DNA of 64,000 bases from Unio delphinus (Eukaryota; Mollusca; Bivalvia; Unionida; Unionidae): positions 6,874,001 to 6,938,000 of the forward strand of contig JAQISU010000169.1 in the NCBI GenBank assembly GCA_029339505.1, written 5' to 3'. A program made the position numbers and the translations under genes. Positions 1 to 13,094 of the stretch are shown piece by piece (position 1 is the first letter of the stretch; every line of letters begins with the position of its first letter). The notes beneath the pieces were generated by a model. It was not told the DNA's origin. It did not search any database and was given only the letters and a program-made list of their open reading frames with translations.

Positions 1-3000
1 ACTTGCAAGTTAAGGATGTTCTTTCACCAGTTTTACCTCAAAGTTTTCAAATAATGATTATTTATGAATAATTGTCTAATAATACATATATACAGGAGCT
101 GTGCACAAGTCACAGCAAATGGTACCTGCTATGGCATAGAAACAAGCACATTGGCATAAATTAAATGTCATGTCTTCATTGAAGATAGCAGTGAAATGAA
201 AGTGAAATCAAACTGGATTACAGCAGGCATCACCTGTATTTTGAACACTTATTGACAAGCTAGTGTTAAATACAGCAAAAACCATTTACAAACGAGGATG
301 GACTATGTAGCATTTACAGATCTGTAGATATTCTATGGAAAATGTGCAGTTTTAACCACAAATGGTGATGCATCATCACTGATCGTAATATTTAAATTGT
401 AATCTCTGGTTTTTGTAGCATGATGAAAATTTATTAAATCGATCTTGAATAAAAGGGCAAGTAACATTATATTAAGCTTGCTTCATACATGAGCTTCTAA
501 TTTAGTTTAGAAGAAATTGTTATTTAGAATGGTTGTGATCAATTTCAGATGTCAATCTTGCTACCATTCTTTCAAGTTTAACATGTGTGAGTGTATTTTT
601 AGCTTGCCTTATATTTGTTTAGATCACAACATAGATTATTGGATACAGTTGCACCTGAAACTAAATTATGTTTAACATGGATTGAACATTTGAATTCAAA
701 CAGCTATCAAGGCAGCTTGAATTCATAAAGACCTTCAAATTATTCCCATCACCATTTTTGTAAATTGGATGCAGCAAATAGATTTAAGAAAACTATCCCT
801 TTCCTTTATATGGATATTTTAGTGAGGTTGATGAAACTTGACACTGCTTATAGCTTTGTTTGATTTTCATAACCGATTTTATTCATAGTTATTTATTTCC
901 TTGTTAGTTATTTCCATTCTTGTTATATCTTCACTCACTTGATATTGTATCAAAAACTGTTGTAACAACATAGTGAAAACTGATCTGCTATGTCAGCTTT
1001 CTAAATGTACCAATTATTAAGAAAGATATTTGTTCCCACATAAATCATTGTAATGACCTAATGAAATATTGTTAGATCCAAGTGTTTTCTGGCTTTGTTA
1101 TACATCAGGTATAGAATTAAACATGCTGTGATTATAGCTTTAAAAGTACTGTTCTACCATAAAACAGGGAGAAAGTCGATGGTAAAATGGAAGTGTTATG
1201 TGGATTCCTATATGAACAGAGTTAATTTGTTCATGATTTTTGCATAAAATGTTTAATCACATTCAACAGAATACTTGACCTGGTACTGTAGCAAATGAAC
1301 TCTGGTTAAGTTTTTATTATCTTTAACTTCACTTTGGTTTGGGGTTACAAACATTGTAGGATTATGTGATTCATATCTGCAAATTTCATAAAAAATTTTA
1401 AACAAATTACTTTAAGAGACTATGATACATGTATTTATATTTGGAGTTCAATTTTGCTTGTTTCATAACTACAAGGTCTGGTTACCTTAGTTTTGTTCAT
1501 GTCTGGGATTATTCTATGTGCAAATAGGTAAAATAAAAATATAAATAAAACAATTGATATATCTGGTAAAAATCCACACATCAGTATTTATCACACACAC
1601 CTCTTTTAGCATCATAATATTGTATCATAATGCTCATTCCACTACACTGTAGCATAATACCTAGCAACATTACATAAAACTGTCTGAATAACAGCAGTTC
1701 CTAGTGGTTTTTTTTTAGTTAATAGAATCTTAAATTTGTGTTCATTTGACCTGAAATGTATGAAGCTTGTTAAATAATACAGTACGACACTCCCTTCAGA
1801 CAACACCTTGCATATAATTGTATTTAACCCATTTCCTAAATTTCACCTAATATGAACATTAGCATAACATATTCTACTTACAAACAAAATCAATGCTTCA
1901 TCATGAACTTTAATGTTGCTATTGCATTTGTGGTAAAATAGTGTCCGTTCACCAATTGTCTTTTTTTGGGATGAAATTGAAAAGTCTTGGTTTAACGGAA
2001 AACTTTAAATTGACAGTGGAGAAAGCTGTAGTTTTACATTTGGAACAAAATTGGAGATGAAAAATGCTTGCACAAGTAAGGTGTTTGGAGTTATATAATT
2101 TCGTACTGGATTGCAAATGTAGAAATTACTTTTTTTAGTTGTGGATTTGAATATTTGCTATTATAATATCTTGTTCTTGAATTTTAAAATTAGGAGATGC
2201 CCATACAGCCATTTAAATAAAGAAAATTTTACTATAAAATTTATTCAACTAGATTTTAATTCAGCTGATGATTATATTGCAAAATTCTTTCCATGTCAAA
2301 AAAGCATGGTTTCCCACAAGTTGAACACTATGATGGTATTAGGTTTTAAGTTTGTAAGAATGGTTCCTATTTTAAAGTCTTTTATTGATGAATTTGTTGA
2401 AACACTAAAATGAGATCCAGAAAGAAGACCACGTACACTAACAAGTCTAAGCTAACTGCAGAGAGATCTACTGTTTCAGATCTGGGTCATTGTCATTTGT
2501 AAGGGCTAATTATTTGAACAAACATCATATAACATGATCTATTGGCACACTATACAACATCAAAATCAAGGTCTGAATTGAATACAGTTGAAAATCTTTT
2601 TATATATATAATTTCAAATTTATAACCAAAGGGTCATTTTCTTGTACATATACCTTGCTATGACAAACAAACTACAACATATTTGCTAAGGATTCTCAGG
2701 CTATGAAAAATCATTGCATCTGCTCATCACCTAACAACACGTGGGCAAGAAAGAATGTTTGTTCGGATTTTTATTCTTTTTAAACAGCATGCAATTATGG
2801 ACATATTCTGATCTTTTGTAAAATGATAGCAGTGTAAAAATTTCTTGAGAACTGGGCAGGAACTTCTGTAATTTATTTTGAAATTACTGTTTGAAAATCA
2901 TTTTTATGTCATTTAAATCCAGATTTTTTATCATATACAATCCTCTTGGAGTTTTATTTGGAACACAGCTATTGTTTCTATTGCATTTTTTCAGTTGATA

Positions 3001-3753
3001 GATAAGGCAATAAGCAGTGTTTGGTAAATTTCTTCTGCAAGTTTGAGCTCTTCCTCTCTCTCTCTCTGTTTTAAAATATTCAATTGTATCCTTTGTTTAC
3101 TTCATCATGCATTTTATAATGTTGCTCTATGTGTTGAGAAGCGTTTCTCCGTCTTTGTTCACCGAGGATAAAGTATTTATTACGTTGGCAGTCTCATGCT
3201 TATACATCGTAAGATTTGTAATAATGCCTGCTTGCTCAATATTAGGATATCACATAGAAATTTGGGATGTGTTATAAGATAATTATGATAAATAAAGTAT
3301 GAGTAATGAGTTAGACTTTTTTTAGTGTTTTAACCCACCTCTACATAGATGGAAGGTATTGTACAACAAAAAGCACATCAGCATCTGCACATGTAATCCT
3401 TGTGACATCCTCTCAGCAAATCAACCATTGATATTATCGATATATGATGTATTAATTTTCCACAACAGTCTGATATTGGCATAACCATGTAAATCAGTCG
3501 AGCTGTTGCAACATTTTTTCACCACCAAAATGTCAAAACTTGAGAAGGAAACCAATTTTTGGAGTAAAATTGGAGTTGGAAGCATGCTCTGCTGTAGAAT
3601 GTAGCGATATAGGTTGGGAGTTTTACCAATAAGGAACACAATTTGGTTTCTGCTTAAAATATGTTACCAGATCATAATACCTTAAGAGAATAGTTATAAA
3701 TCTACTAGGTAAGAGTAGGAACTCCATTCTTGAACACTGTGATGGTGGTGCGC
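1..3753. other. AT-rich non-coding stretch, nothing recognised
   Basis: No ORF here resembles a known protein. The longest, 90 codons at 2141-2413, has AT-driven composition and no domain, and I do not regard it as a gene. A short CT-repeat lies near 3053-3067. The stretch could be intergenic DNA or intron. Confidence 0.5.
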
Positions 3754-3756
3754 GCG

Positions 3757-3857
3757 TGCACACACACACAATCATACATATATACATACATACACATATA
3801 TACATACACACACACACACACATACATACACATATACATATACACACACACATATAT
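3757..3857. repeat. CA/TA microsatellite
   Basis: About 100 bp of interspersed CA, TA and CATA units. ORFs read through it on both strands (Thr/His/Tyr-rich on one, Cys/Val-rich on the other) are artefacts of the dinucleotide repeat. Confidence 0.95.
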
Positions 3858-4085
3858 GGCCCCCACCCCCAGTGGTCTAAGCACTCTTTACAGATCAATG
3901 TCATCTCACCAGTGATAGATTCCATTTTGGGCAGAAGCATTCAGTCACAACAGAAAAGGTGGTTGTTTTGTTCTAGATCCTCCCTTTTGTGGTAATGCAA
4001 AATGTCTGAGATTATGGAGTGGTTGTTGTTGTTCTTGTAGGGTTTAACGCCATTTTCAGCACAAGATAGGCTATACATGGCAGCC
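3858..4085. repeat. Fragments of tRNA-derived SINE family B
   Basis: A head-like piece at about 3858-3925 has the box-A-like string CAGTGGTCTAAGCACT on the plus strand. A tail piece at about 4018-4085 is in reverse orientation; its complement ends in the same ACCAATAATACTG ... GGCGTTAAACCCTACAA region and CAA-rich tail seen at 43860-43930. The two pieces oppose each other, so this is two partial insertions or a rearranged copy. Confidence 0.6.
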
Positions 4086-4880
4086 AGTATTATTGGTGGA
4101 GGAGGGAGAGGTTAATCTATAGAAGGTTGATGTATCTCTGAGGCACATGTGCCATAACAATGGACCAGAGAAATAAATGCATTCACTCAGTTGTGTCTGA
4201 GTGCAGGGTAAAGGAGGAAAATGTAGCATAGGAACACCCAAAAGCTGCCTTCATAACATCCTCCAAGGAAGAATGATTAATATAGGTCCATGAGGTAGCA
4301 CCACTTCAGACCTCATCGGCTTTTAGTTTCATAAAGGAGAGGTCTCAATAAGTGAGGGACTGATATGCTCTTTTGATTGTGGTGACAATCCACTGGGAGA
4401 TAGTGGCAGCTGAAATTTCTATGGAGCCCTTAAGGGGGTGTAGGAAGAAATGTTTCCTACCATTTTTTTTTTGCTTTGGAGGCATTAAGATAGAAGATAG
4501 AATCTGGGAACATGCATGGAGCATAATAATGTATCTTCATCATCCCTGGCACAGATTTGACTTGGACTGGATCTCTCTATAGGTATGGGAACCATAGAAA
4601 TTATCTGATTTTTCGCGAGGAATTCCGTTTGGCAAAGAAGAAAAATGGAACCATAATTCTTATTACACAAACAATGTTAATAGATTAGGCATGAATCGTC
4701 TAATTTCTTCATCATCCAGAAGCAAGAGCAAGTAAAACCAGTATTGAGTGCGAGGTCTTGAAAGTCAGCTTCACTGGTTCATATAAAGCTTTGGTTAATG
4801 ACCGTAAAACACACGAGAGATTTCATCTGGGCATAAGAGAGCGAAAGACAAGTCCCTGGGCTAAAATACTAAATAAAATC
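4086..4880. other. Non-coding, possibly the 3' side of the DIRS remnant
   Basis: Only short ORFs without recognisable domains. The stretch lies directly downstream, on the minus strand, of a DIRS-like RNase H remnant, where a tyrosine recombinase would be expected. I could not recognise one. Confidence 0.4.
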
Positions 4881-6080
4881 AGCAAGGTTTGAATTTGAAC
4901 TGATTTCCATACCTAGAGAGAGAATTTAAATGTGTTAAAGATGGCAGCTCAATGGTCCTTGATAGTGGAAACTGAACATATTTTGGTCTCAAAATGGAAC
5001 AAAAGGAAACAATCAAATGAAGTTTCAGAAGGACAGATATGATAGTGTTTCCTACCCCACCAATCAGAAGATTCTCCACCTGGCATCATAGACTTTGAGT
5101 GTAGAAGCACTCTGGTCTGAATGATGCAATTGGCAACTTGGCTGGAAAACTTGTTCTGGCGGAGAGATTGCTTGCGATGAGCAAGGTTAAAAGGTAAAGA
5201 ATATGTGGGCTGTTTTGGAGGATGCATCCCTGGTGTTGCAACAGGAGATCCATCCGGTGAGGTAGAGGCTTGGGTCAATTGATCAACAAAGATTGTTGAA
5301 CCATGATCTCTGGACCACAGTAAGACAGTGAGAATGATCTGAGTAGTGAAACGTCTGACATTTTGCAGTATCAGTCAGAATGGTAGGAAGGCATATGCAA
5401 TATTTCATTAGAAGCTGAATGCATTTACTGCCTAGGCTCTCTAGTCTGGGACAGAAGAGACATAAAAGGGAAGTTTGTTGTTGAGCCTGGTTGCAAACGG
5501 GATCAACAGGGGTCTTCCCCAATGTGTGAACACTCTGTTACTGAATGTTGAAGAAACCATTCTGTGAGGATGGCTTACCTGTTCTGGAATGTGGCAAACT
5601 CAGATTGCAACATCCTCTGAGACTGCCCTGAAAAAAAGGAGCATGTGTGTCTCCATGATGTTATAGGCTACAACAGACGTGTTTTCTGAGATCAGGACAC
5701 ATTGACCCTTTATTCCGTCAAAGCACCTTTGCAATGCTAGAAAGTGTGCTTTCACTCTTAGGATGTTGATGTGGAGGGACAATTCAACCAGAGTCCAAGA
5801 ACCCTAGAGAATTACGCCCTTCAGTTCTAACTGAGCGCCTTTGCCAAATCTGATAATCAATGAACAGGAGTGGGTGTCAAATGCATGCACAGGAACTCCC
5901 ACTAGGAATTTGTCTCAATTCCTCCACCAGTAAAATTCCAGTCCTAGTGGGATCAGGGTTGATAGAGAATTTCTGTGATGTTTCTATCTTCCAAGAAGCT
6001 GTAGATGGCACATATGGTCCTAAATGAACTAAGTCAGCAGTGTCATTCATGGGTTCATTGTCATTCAGCAGTGTCATTCA
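4880..6080 (-). mobile_element. DIRS-like retrotransposon remnant (RNase H region)
   Basis: Minus-strand ORFs at 5782-5600, 5522-5283 and 5278-4949 lie in the order expected for a DIRS-type element. The first begins LHINILRVKAHFLALQRCF and continues with NTSVVAY, matching the RNase H pattern of DIRS pol (HIN-L--K---LAL followed by DN-S-VAY). The next has the hydrophobic and proline pattern of the connecting segment, and the third a polar linker. Frames are broken throughout. No complete reverse transcriptase or tyrosine recombinase was found beside it, so boundaries are approximate. Family assignment rests on motif recognition by eye. Confidence 0.6.
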
Positions 6081-6116
6081 TGGTTCATTGTCATTCAGCA
6101 GTGTCATTCATGGTTC
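6040..6116. repeat. Short tandem repeat, about 30 bp, 2.5 copies
   Basis: The string CATTCAGCAGTGTCATTCAT recurs at about 30-bp spacing with almost no divergence, so this is a small recent local duplication. Confidence 0.85.
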
Positions 6117-6119
6117 CTA

Positions 6120-7960
6120 ATAGGGATTGATAAAAGCAAGCAGATAATAATGTTATCACAGTGCTCTACCTAACGGGAGGAATAATCCCGTTACCTGCAT
6201 CATACAAGTCAATAACATGAAATTGAAGACAGAGGAAATGATGCTGTTAACATTAGCCAGGGCCTGTTATTTTTCTTAGAGCACATGGACTTACTCATAC
6301 CATAGTGAATACATGTAATGAGCATGTGACCACCACAAAAGGATAGAACACGAGGTAACCTCGGAAGCCCTTTAAAGAATTAAGTTCTGAATGGGGAAAG
6401 GTTAACATACCATTTTACTTAATGAAAAATAAAGTTGGACAGTTGTAAAGCCAAGACTAATTAAAACTATAGAGACTTTTTTTTATTTACAGTAGGTTGC
6501 TATAGGCAAAATTTCTTTGGTTATGGTTTTGGCAAAGGTCTACACAGTTGGCAGCCATGAAAAAAAATGGCAATTTTTATCTACCTTCTGCAAATCAACA
6601 TACGACATATAGATTGGTGTGGAAAAGGTCATACAGACTTTTCTCCACCCTGGGAGAGGATATATTCACATCAAATGAATGGTTAGTTTTTTTGCACAAA
6701 AATAGTTTATAGCGACCAGATAAATAAACATTCAAATGTTGCCAGCCCAGGCTTACACATATGGGATTCTCAAGAAACAAAGGTTGGAAGTTTTTGATCC
6801 ATGTCACAAAAAGATCAATCAGTGGTTGATCACAACAGGTATAGATGGGACTAAATACCAAGGCCGATGCAGCCATTCAGTTCATAGTAGCAGATTTCTT
6901 CAAGGCAAAGAGTCTGCTGTTAATTTAGTCCACCATAAATGTAATGGACTTGAATGTGAATTTGTTGTAGATGACACCACCTTAGAAAATCTGAGCCAGG
7001 AGGCAAAGGTCTAGAGAGGTGGTTCACTCTCGCCTTCTGAAATAATTCACCACAGTGGAATTCTCTAACAGAATGAGTATGAAATTTCATATAGCATCTA
7101 CTGCCACCAATGAAATACTTTCACTATGGCCGTCATTTCTAGGATAGTGATGTAAAGTAGGTGCTCCTTAAAAAAAGTGTCATGTACTTCCTGTGTGTCA
7201 CATGCTCAATTCTGTTTGGTTACAAATTCATACTAATAAAGATCAGAAGAGCACATGAATGATAAAAAAATAATTTTCAGGTTTTATCAATAAAGTATGA
7301 TGAAATCTCTGACATGAAATCACCTTATCGGTAATATAAATTAACTCAAGGAGTGCAAGCATGACCACAACCTCTGCATGATTAGACTTTTCTCACAAGT
7401 CTTTTATCACTTCATCTGTTGGTGGGTGATTTTAACATCAAATAAATTCTAATCAGTGGGTTCTGAAAGCCTTTAAAAACTTATTAGGGTTTCTACCTAA
7501 ATTCAAAACAGCCTTCCCGCAATCCCTTGTATGTTTTAATGGAACAGCCCTGAGAAAATTTCATAATGACAGCCATGAAATTACTGTGCTGTTTTCAGGA
7601 TTTTATGTAGAAAATGAAGAAATGCAGCTTTAATATAAATAGGTGAAAAAGAGGTTCCAGTGACACCAAACAATACTGTGTATACCAATAAACCTGCTCA
7701 AAAGTTGCTGGTTTGAGAATAATAGTCTATACTCTCATTTATGCAATTTTTCTGTCAATCAAAAATAATTATTTTCCTTACTCATTTTCCCCAAATATCT
7801 TTTAAGAAAAATGAATATCTCTATTGTATAATGACACACTTTGCATGTTCAATGCCAAACAGAGGTGGGTTAAGCACACTAAGTTGTATTATATCCTTGT
7901 CCTAAAATAAAGAAAATTTGCATGATAATGTTTCTGCATTTTCTTTGCAAATACTGGTTG
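6120..7960. other. Non-coding stretch 3' of the CGRRF1-like gene
   Basis: ORFs at 6595-6876 (minus) and 6736-7014 (plus) overlap antisense. Neither shows a domain. The minus-strand one could be a far 5' part of the nearby DIRS remnant, but I cannot support that. Confidence 0.4.
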
Positions 7961-7971
7961 CAATTCTGATG

Positions 7972-7977
7972 TTTATT
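7972..7977 (-). promoter_or_regulatory. Candidate polyadenylation signal of the CGRRF1-like gene
   Basis: TTTATT on the plus strand reads AATAAA on the minus strand, about 100 bp past the stop codon of the last exon. This is the first canonical hexamer I see there. Confidence 0.5.
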
Positions 7978-8078
7978 TTTCGAACTGTTCATGTAGATAA
8001 AACATCAGTCAAGATAAGTCTAAACATGAATCTAATTGTGTTAGATGTTTTTTTTTAATTCACAGAAACTTACATTAC

Positions 8079-8798
8079 TCAATTAAAACCAAGGTATTCA
8101 TTCAATCTTTGATTGAACTGTTCCCAATTCTGCAAACTGAAAAGGTCACTAATTCTTGTAAAAACTGGTGTAGCTGGAGGTTGTAGCTCTTCATCTGGAG
8201 TAAAATTTCTCATTTTAAAATATGATTCAATATAACCTCGACAAATGGGGCACCTGTCAAGAAGCTTAAAACACATGTGACATATACATGCATGCCGACA
8301 AGGTAAAAGTGCATAGTCTATCTGTGCTGTTTGGCATACTATGCATTCTCCATAATCATGGTTATCAACATGATTAGATCTAGAACTTTGATCACATGAC
8401 TTTGTTGTGTCCTTTACATGATTCCTTATTTCCTGTTCATTATATTCAGCTTCTGAAAACTCTTTTATATCACTCCTTTCTGAGGTTTGACCATGGTATT
8501 CAGCTTTACTTGCAGACAATGAAGATCTTACACATGAACTTGTAAAATGTTCTGTGTCACGTGAGGTTTCAATATTATCAATCATCCCAAGATTGATCTG
8601 ACGATGTGAAGATCTGTCAGAGTCATTATATGTGCGGCCTGCTGTAAACTCTCCACCACTTGGGGATATATTTCTCTCAGGTGATTGTGTGGATGGTTGA
8701 CTGGGACCATATTTGGATGCTGCACAGGAGAAATGTGGAGATCTTTCCATCATGCTTACATCAGATTCTGAGACCTCTGGTGAAACAAGAAATATGGG
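8079..8798 (-). CDS. CGRRF1: CGRRF1-like RING-finger protein, last exon
   Basis: Terminal exon of a RING-type E3 ubiquitin ligase candidate. It follows a pyrimidine-rich TTTCTTTTTTTCAG acceptor and encodes about 239 residues to a TGA at 8079-8081. The first residues (PIFLVSPEVSESD) continue the preceding exon in phase 0. A long Ser-rich, probably disordered segment precedes a C-terminal C3HC4 RING with CIVC, PCRHACICHMC and CPIC zinc-ligand groups (about 8345-8230). Human CGRRF1 also has a C-terminal RING with the LLPCRH-C-C---C pattern, following the same strand segment as the upstream exon here. Known members are membrane-anchored in the endoplasmic reticulum and linked to growth control. 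Orthology is inferred by eye over five exons. Confidence 0.85.
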   Translation of the reverse strand, partial: PIFLVSPEVSESDVSMMERSPHFSCAASKYGPSQPSTQSPERNISPSGGEFTAGRTYNDSDRSSHRQINLGMIDNIETSRDTEHFTSSCVRSSLSASKAEYHGQTSERSDIKEFSEAEYNEQEIRNHVKDTTKSCDQSSRSNHVDNHDYGECIVCQTAQIDYALLPCRHACICHMCFKLLDRCPICRGYIESYFKMRNFTPDEELQPPATPVFTRISDLFSLQNWEQFNQRLNEYLGFN

Positions 8799-9065
8799 CT
8801 GAAAAAAAGAAAGTTTACCAAATTATCCATTTAATTGATATGATATCTACCATCTATGTATAATCACTGTAATCAGATGTATTTGTCATAAGTCATTGTC
8901 AATTCACCATTTTCATAGGGTACCAATTCTTGCCGATTTCATTGTTGCTACAAATCACAAATTTAAAAGATCTAATGAACAATGTACCTTCATCAGAAAG
9001 AACTGGACTCCTTTACTCACACATAATTACATATCTACAACCTGCATAGACCCATACCTATCTTT

Positions 9066-9335
9066 TCATGTCATGGCCCAGAACACTGCTTAATTTCATG
9101 TCATGGCCCAGAACACTGCTTAATTTCATGTCATGGCCCAGAACATTGCTTAATTTCATGTCATGGCCCAGAACATTGCTTAATTTCATGTCATGGCCCA
9201 GAACACTGCTTAATTTCATGTCATGGCCCAGAACATTGCTTAATTTCATGTCATGGCCCAGAACATTGCTTAATTTCATGTCATGGCCCAGAACACTGCT
9301 TAATTTCATGTCATGGCCCAGAACACTGCTTAATT
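9066..9335. repeat. 30-bp minisatellite, 9 copies
   Basis: Nine head-to-tail copies of a 30-bp unit containing CATGTCATGGCCCAGAACA. Two variants alternate irregularly, CACTGCT and CATTGCT. Because the unit is ten codons, both strands stay open (MSWPRTLLNF repeated on plus, MKLSNVLGHD on minus). It lies in the last intron of the CGRRF1-like gene, and I do not regard either reading as a protein. Confidence 0.97.
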
Positions 9336-9339
9336 AAAT

Positions 9340-9955
9340 GAAAGGATGGAAAGTGGAGATGTACTCTCTGATAAGATCATGACTGACTTTAAGACATACA
9401 CCCTTTATTTAGCCAGTTCATGCAATGCGGATGATTTCCACACTGGAGTTTCTGCATGGGTTGCACAACTTTAAGTACTTCGTACCAGCACAGATGGAAA
9501 TAGTTGGTACAAGGTCGAATTTTACCAGTAAAAATGCTAAACAGCCAATATCATAATGCATTGTTTATCATTTGCATAAAGAAGGGAAAACTATGTTGTA
9601 AACCATACCTAAGAGAAAGACAATGAAATTAATGCATTTCTGACCTCAACAGAAGAGTATTGACAACTGATAACATCACAAATCAGCTTGATAGTAGTGC
9701 AATCCCTAGTCTGAGTTTCCTTTGACTTTTCCACCCCATTTAGATATTCTGACAATTATTGACAAAAGAATGCGCCATCATGGCATGGTGGCGGCATAAG
9801 AAAGCCATTTACTAGTGAGCCAAGCAAACTTAAATGACCTTATGTCAAGACGTACCTGCATTATATTTCAATAATATTTGTTATGTCTTTAATCTACAGA
9901 TAGATGAGATAAAAGAACAGCAGTGATGAAACAGTACCTGGTCACATGACTGTGT
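9340..9955. other. Intronic, nothing recognised
   Basis: Within the last intron of the CGRRF1-like gene. No ORF, repeat or motif was recognised. Confidence 0.5.
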
Positions 9956-9959
9956 GTAT

Positions 9960-10250
9960 GTGTGTGATTAAGATTTTTAATGTAGCTTTAACAATTATTC
10001 AGTCATATCACTATAATGTCTGCAGTGTGCAAGTTTATAGTCATGTCTAGCAATGGGAAATCATGCTGCCAACAAGTAGCATTATGTCCCAACCAGTCAC
10101 ATTATCCTGACACCAGGCCAATCAGTCCTAACACTAACCTCTTAAGTTGTTATGTACCATTTTCGCAAGTCTTTGGTATGACACCACCGGGTTAGAACCT
10201 ATGACCTGCTTCCAAGGCAGATGCTCTAACCACTAGGCCACTGAAGCTTT
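9960..10250 (-). repeat. tRNA-derived SINE, family A, copy 1
   Basis: On the minus strand the element begins with a box-A-like AGTGGCCTAGTGGTTAGAGC and a box-B-like segment near 10190. A body containing CAGGATAATGTGACTGG follows, and it ends in TTAAAAATCTTAATC. Three other copies are at 12780-13094 (minus), 26250-26540 (plus) and 37815-38125 (plus). The gene-like tRNA portion supplies an internal polymerase III promoter. It is not a functional tRNA. Confidence 0.85.
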
Positions 10251-11387
10251 GGTGGTCACATGACTAAATAACTCTCACAACTTACATGCCCATGACAACA
10301 GAGGACCAATAGTCGCTTGATATCAACAATAAACCCCTTTACAATGCTGCTGTACAAAAATAATTTCAAAAATATTAAATGAAAGCCACATAATGTTTGA
10401 AACAATAACTAAAGAAAGCATAAGTCATTGTGTTAAGTCATGTGATGCCAACAAAAACATCACTGACAAGCGCATTGCTTCATGAATTTGGCTTTCTGCA
10501 GGGGGGGGGGGTGAATTACAACTTTCTTGATACCCATCAATTTGTCAGAGGAAACTTGGACTCTGTAATGATTCCACTAGCATCACTGTCAACCATCAAT
10601 TTAACCCACATAATACTAACGCCTTTGGATCCCAATTCACGTATAAAGTAAATCGATAAGGTGTACTGCATGAAATATTTAATTTTAGTCTGGCTTAGTC
10701 TGAGTGAAAGCCTTCAACTTCAGCATGACTTATAAGATCACGCGACTTATGGTGATCCATAAATAGCATCAAAATCCAATCCAAACAGTTCCTTCAGAAA
10801 ACAAATATATGGTTATTAATTTGTAATGAATAAAATAAAGGCATGGATTAACATCTATGAGGCAGAAATATGAGTGCTTGAAGTTTTATTGTTTCATGCA
10901 CCAGCAATTATTCACACAATAGGATTGGAAGATGAGTTAGCTTATATCTTTGATGTTTTCTGGCTTTATTTTGACAGCAACTACAGGTGATGAAACTGGC
11001 TTTCAATTGTTAAACTGCAGCAGCAATCCAATATTATTTTATTATTTTGACAACTGTCTGTGGTAACTCCAGCCCTAATTGTAAGTTGTCTATTTTAAAT
11101 GACTAGGAAGGCAGAAAATATGTCATTTGTATATACCATTATGCCACCTAGCCCATCAATGAGATAAACTCACTTCTAGTGCTGTGCTGCTGTATTCACT
11201 GACTGATCAAAGCTGGTGGCAATATGGGACTACAGTTTAACAAAAATAATAGATTAGGTTTTTATATACTTTTGACGTTGAGATTGTTAACTTTCATGAC
11301 TTGAAACACATTTACAGTCAGTTGGTAAATGAATGCAGGTTGTCTCATATTTTTCCAGTACAAGGTCAAAATTTACCAGAGAAAAAA

Positions 11388-11393
<6 letters not shown>
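10251..11393. other. Intronic, nothing recognised
   Basis: A poly-G tract lies near 10501. ORFs are short and featureless. Confidence 0.5.
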
Positions 11394-11474
<81 letters not shown>

Positions 11475-11475
11475 C
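11394..11475. repeat. TA microsatellite grading into CA
   Basis: About 33 uninterrupted TA units followed by a short CA run. Confidence 0.97.
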
Positions 11476-11531
11476 AATATAACAAGATCTTTGCATACAT
11501 GACAAAGTGTCACCTTTAATGGATGTGAATA

Positions 11532-12177
11532 AAATGGGTTTTGAGAAAACTGGACTAATGTGGTGATTGTTTAGTCACAATATTAAATGGGTTTTGAGAA
11601 AACTGGACTAATGTGGTGATTGTTTAGTCACAATATTAAATGGGTTTTGAGAAAACTGGACTAATGTGGTGATTGTTTAGTCACAATATTAAATGGGTTT
11701 TGAGAAAACTGGACTAATGTGGTGATTGTTTAGTCACAATATTAAATGGGTTTTGAGAAAACTGGACTAATGTGGTGATTGTTTAGTCACAATATTAAAT
11801 GGGTTTTGAGAAAACTGGACTAATGTGGTGATTGTTTAGTCACAATATTAAATGGGTTTTGAGAAAACTGGACTAATGTGGTGATTGTTTAGTCACAATA
11901 TTAAATGGGTTTTGAGAAAACTGGACTAATGTGGTGATTGTTTAGTCACAATATTAAATGGGTTTTGAGAAAACTGGACTAATGTGGTGATTGTTTAGTC
12001 ACAATATTAAATGGGTTTTGAGAAAACTGGACTAATGTGGTGATTGTTTAGTCACAATATTAAATGGGTTTTGAGAAAACTGGACTAATGTGGTGATTGT
12101 TTAGTCACAATATTAAATGGGTTTTGAGAAAACTGGACTAATGTGGTGATTGTTTAGTCACAATATTAAATGGGTTA
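11532..12177. repeat. 53-bp minisatellite, 12 apparently identical copies
   Basis: Twelve copies of a 53-bp unit (for example ATGGGTTTTGAGAAAACTGG ... TTTAGTCACAATATTA) begin every 53 bp from 11534. I see no substitutions between copies, which points to very recent expansion or active homogenisation. It is intronic in the CGRRF1-like gene. Confidence 0.97.
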
Positions 12178-12179
12178 AG

Positions 12180-12778
12180 TAAAATCATGGTTCTCTTGTG
12201 TTCCATATGCTTAATATAATTGTGACAAGCACTTGTGATTTTTTTAAAATTCAAACAAATCAATGAAAATATTTTTGGTTTATTTATGATTTGATTCAGA
12301 CATATCATTTATAATAATACTGGATAATATAATACTGTGATCCTTATATTATGTTGGATACATTCATTGATCAAAAGTGACTAAAGTAAGTGAGGTGTAT
12401 ATGGTTTTTAAAATGGCATACACCCTGATTATCATTATGTTTTTCTTGAATATTAATACCACCATATTTTTTAAATTTCACTTGACTGCATTGGTTAGTT
12501 TTAATTATTATATATGTGTATATTATGTAATTTGGGAGTAAATGTTACATTATATCAGAGTAAATGCATTAGTATAAAGTAAAGTTTTAAGTTTATGAAA
12601 TTTTGGATTTTACACAACAAATGTTATAAGTCCCCAAAACATCACTGATGAAATGTTAGTAGACTCTACTATACAATGACCAATTTGTGAATTTGCAATT
12701 TGTCAGAAACTGCATAAAGAAAGCAACCAAATGCACTAACAATGGGTAAAATATTAAAAAAAAAGATAAATACAACTA
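12180..12778. other. Intronic, nothing recognised
   Basis: Very AT-rich and no coding signal. Confidence 0.5.
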
Positions 12779-12779
12779 A

Positions 12780-13094
12780 TTGTTTGTTTGTTTGTTTGTT
12801 TGATTAGGATTTTTAATGTAGCTTTAACAATTTTTCAGTCATATCGCTACGATGTCTACAGTGTGGCAGTTTACAGTGATGTCTAGCACTGGGGCATCAT
12901 GCCACAGACATGTAGCATTTCTTACCCAGTCACATTATCCTGACACCAGGTCGACCAGTCCTAACACTAACCTCTTAATGCTGAGCGCCAAGCGAGGCAA
13001 CTGTTAGTACCATTTTTGTAGGTCTATGGTATGACTCGGCTGAGGATCGAACCCAATACAGCGGATGCTCTAACCACTAGGCCATTGGAGCAGT
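12780..13094 (-). repeat. tRNA-derived SINE, family A, copy 2, with TTTG tail
   Basis: Same family as 9960-10250. The minus-strand head near 13085 reads CAATGGCCTAGTGGTTAGAG; the far end carries a simple repeat (TTTG on the plus strand, 12779-12800), which is a typical SINE 3' tail. Confidence 0.85.

Noticed and set aside
3623..3995. ORFs on both strands across the CA/TA microsatellite
   Set aside because: Composition is entirely dictated by the dinucleotide repeat; no domain.
9058..9337. Repeat peptides MSWPRTLLNF and MKLSNVLGHD
   Set aside because: By-products of a 30-bp intronic minisatellite; open on both strands by arithmetic.
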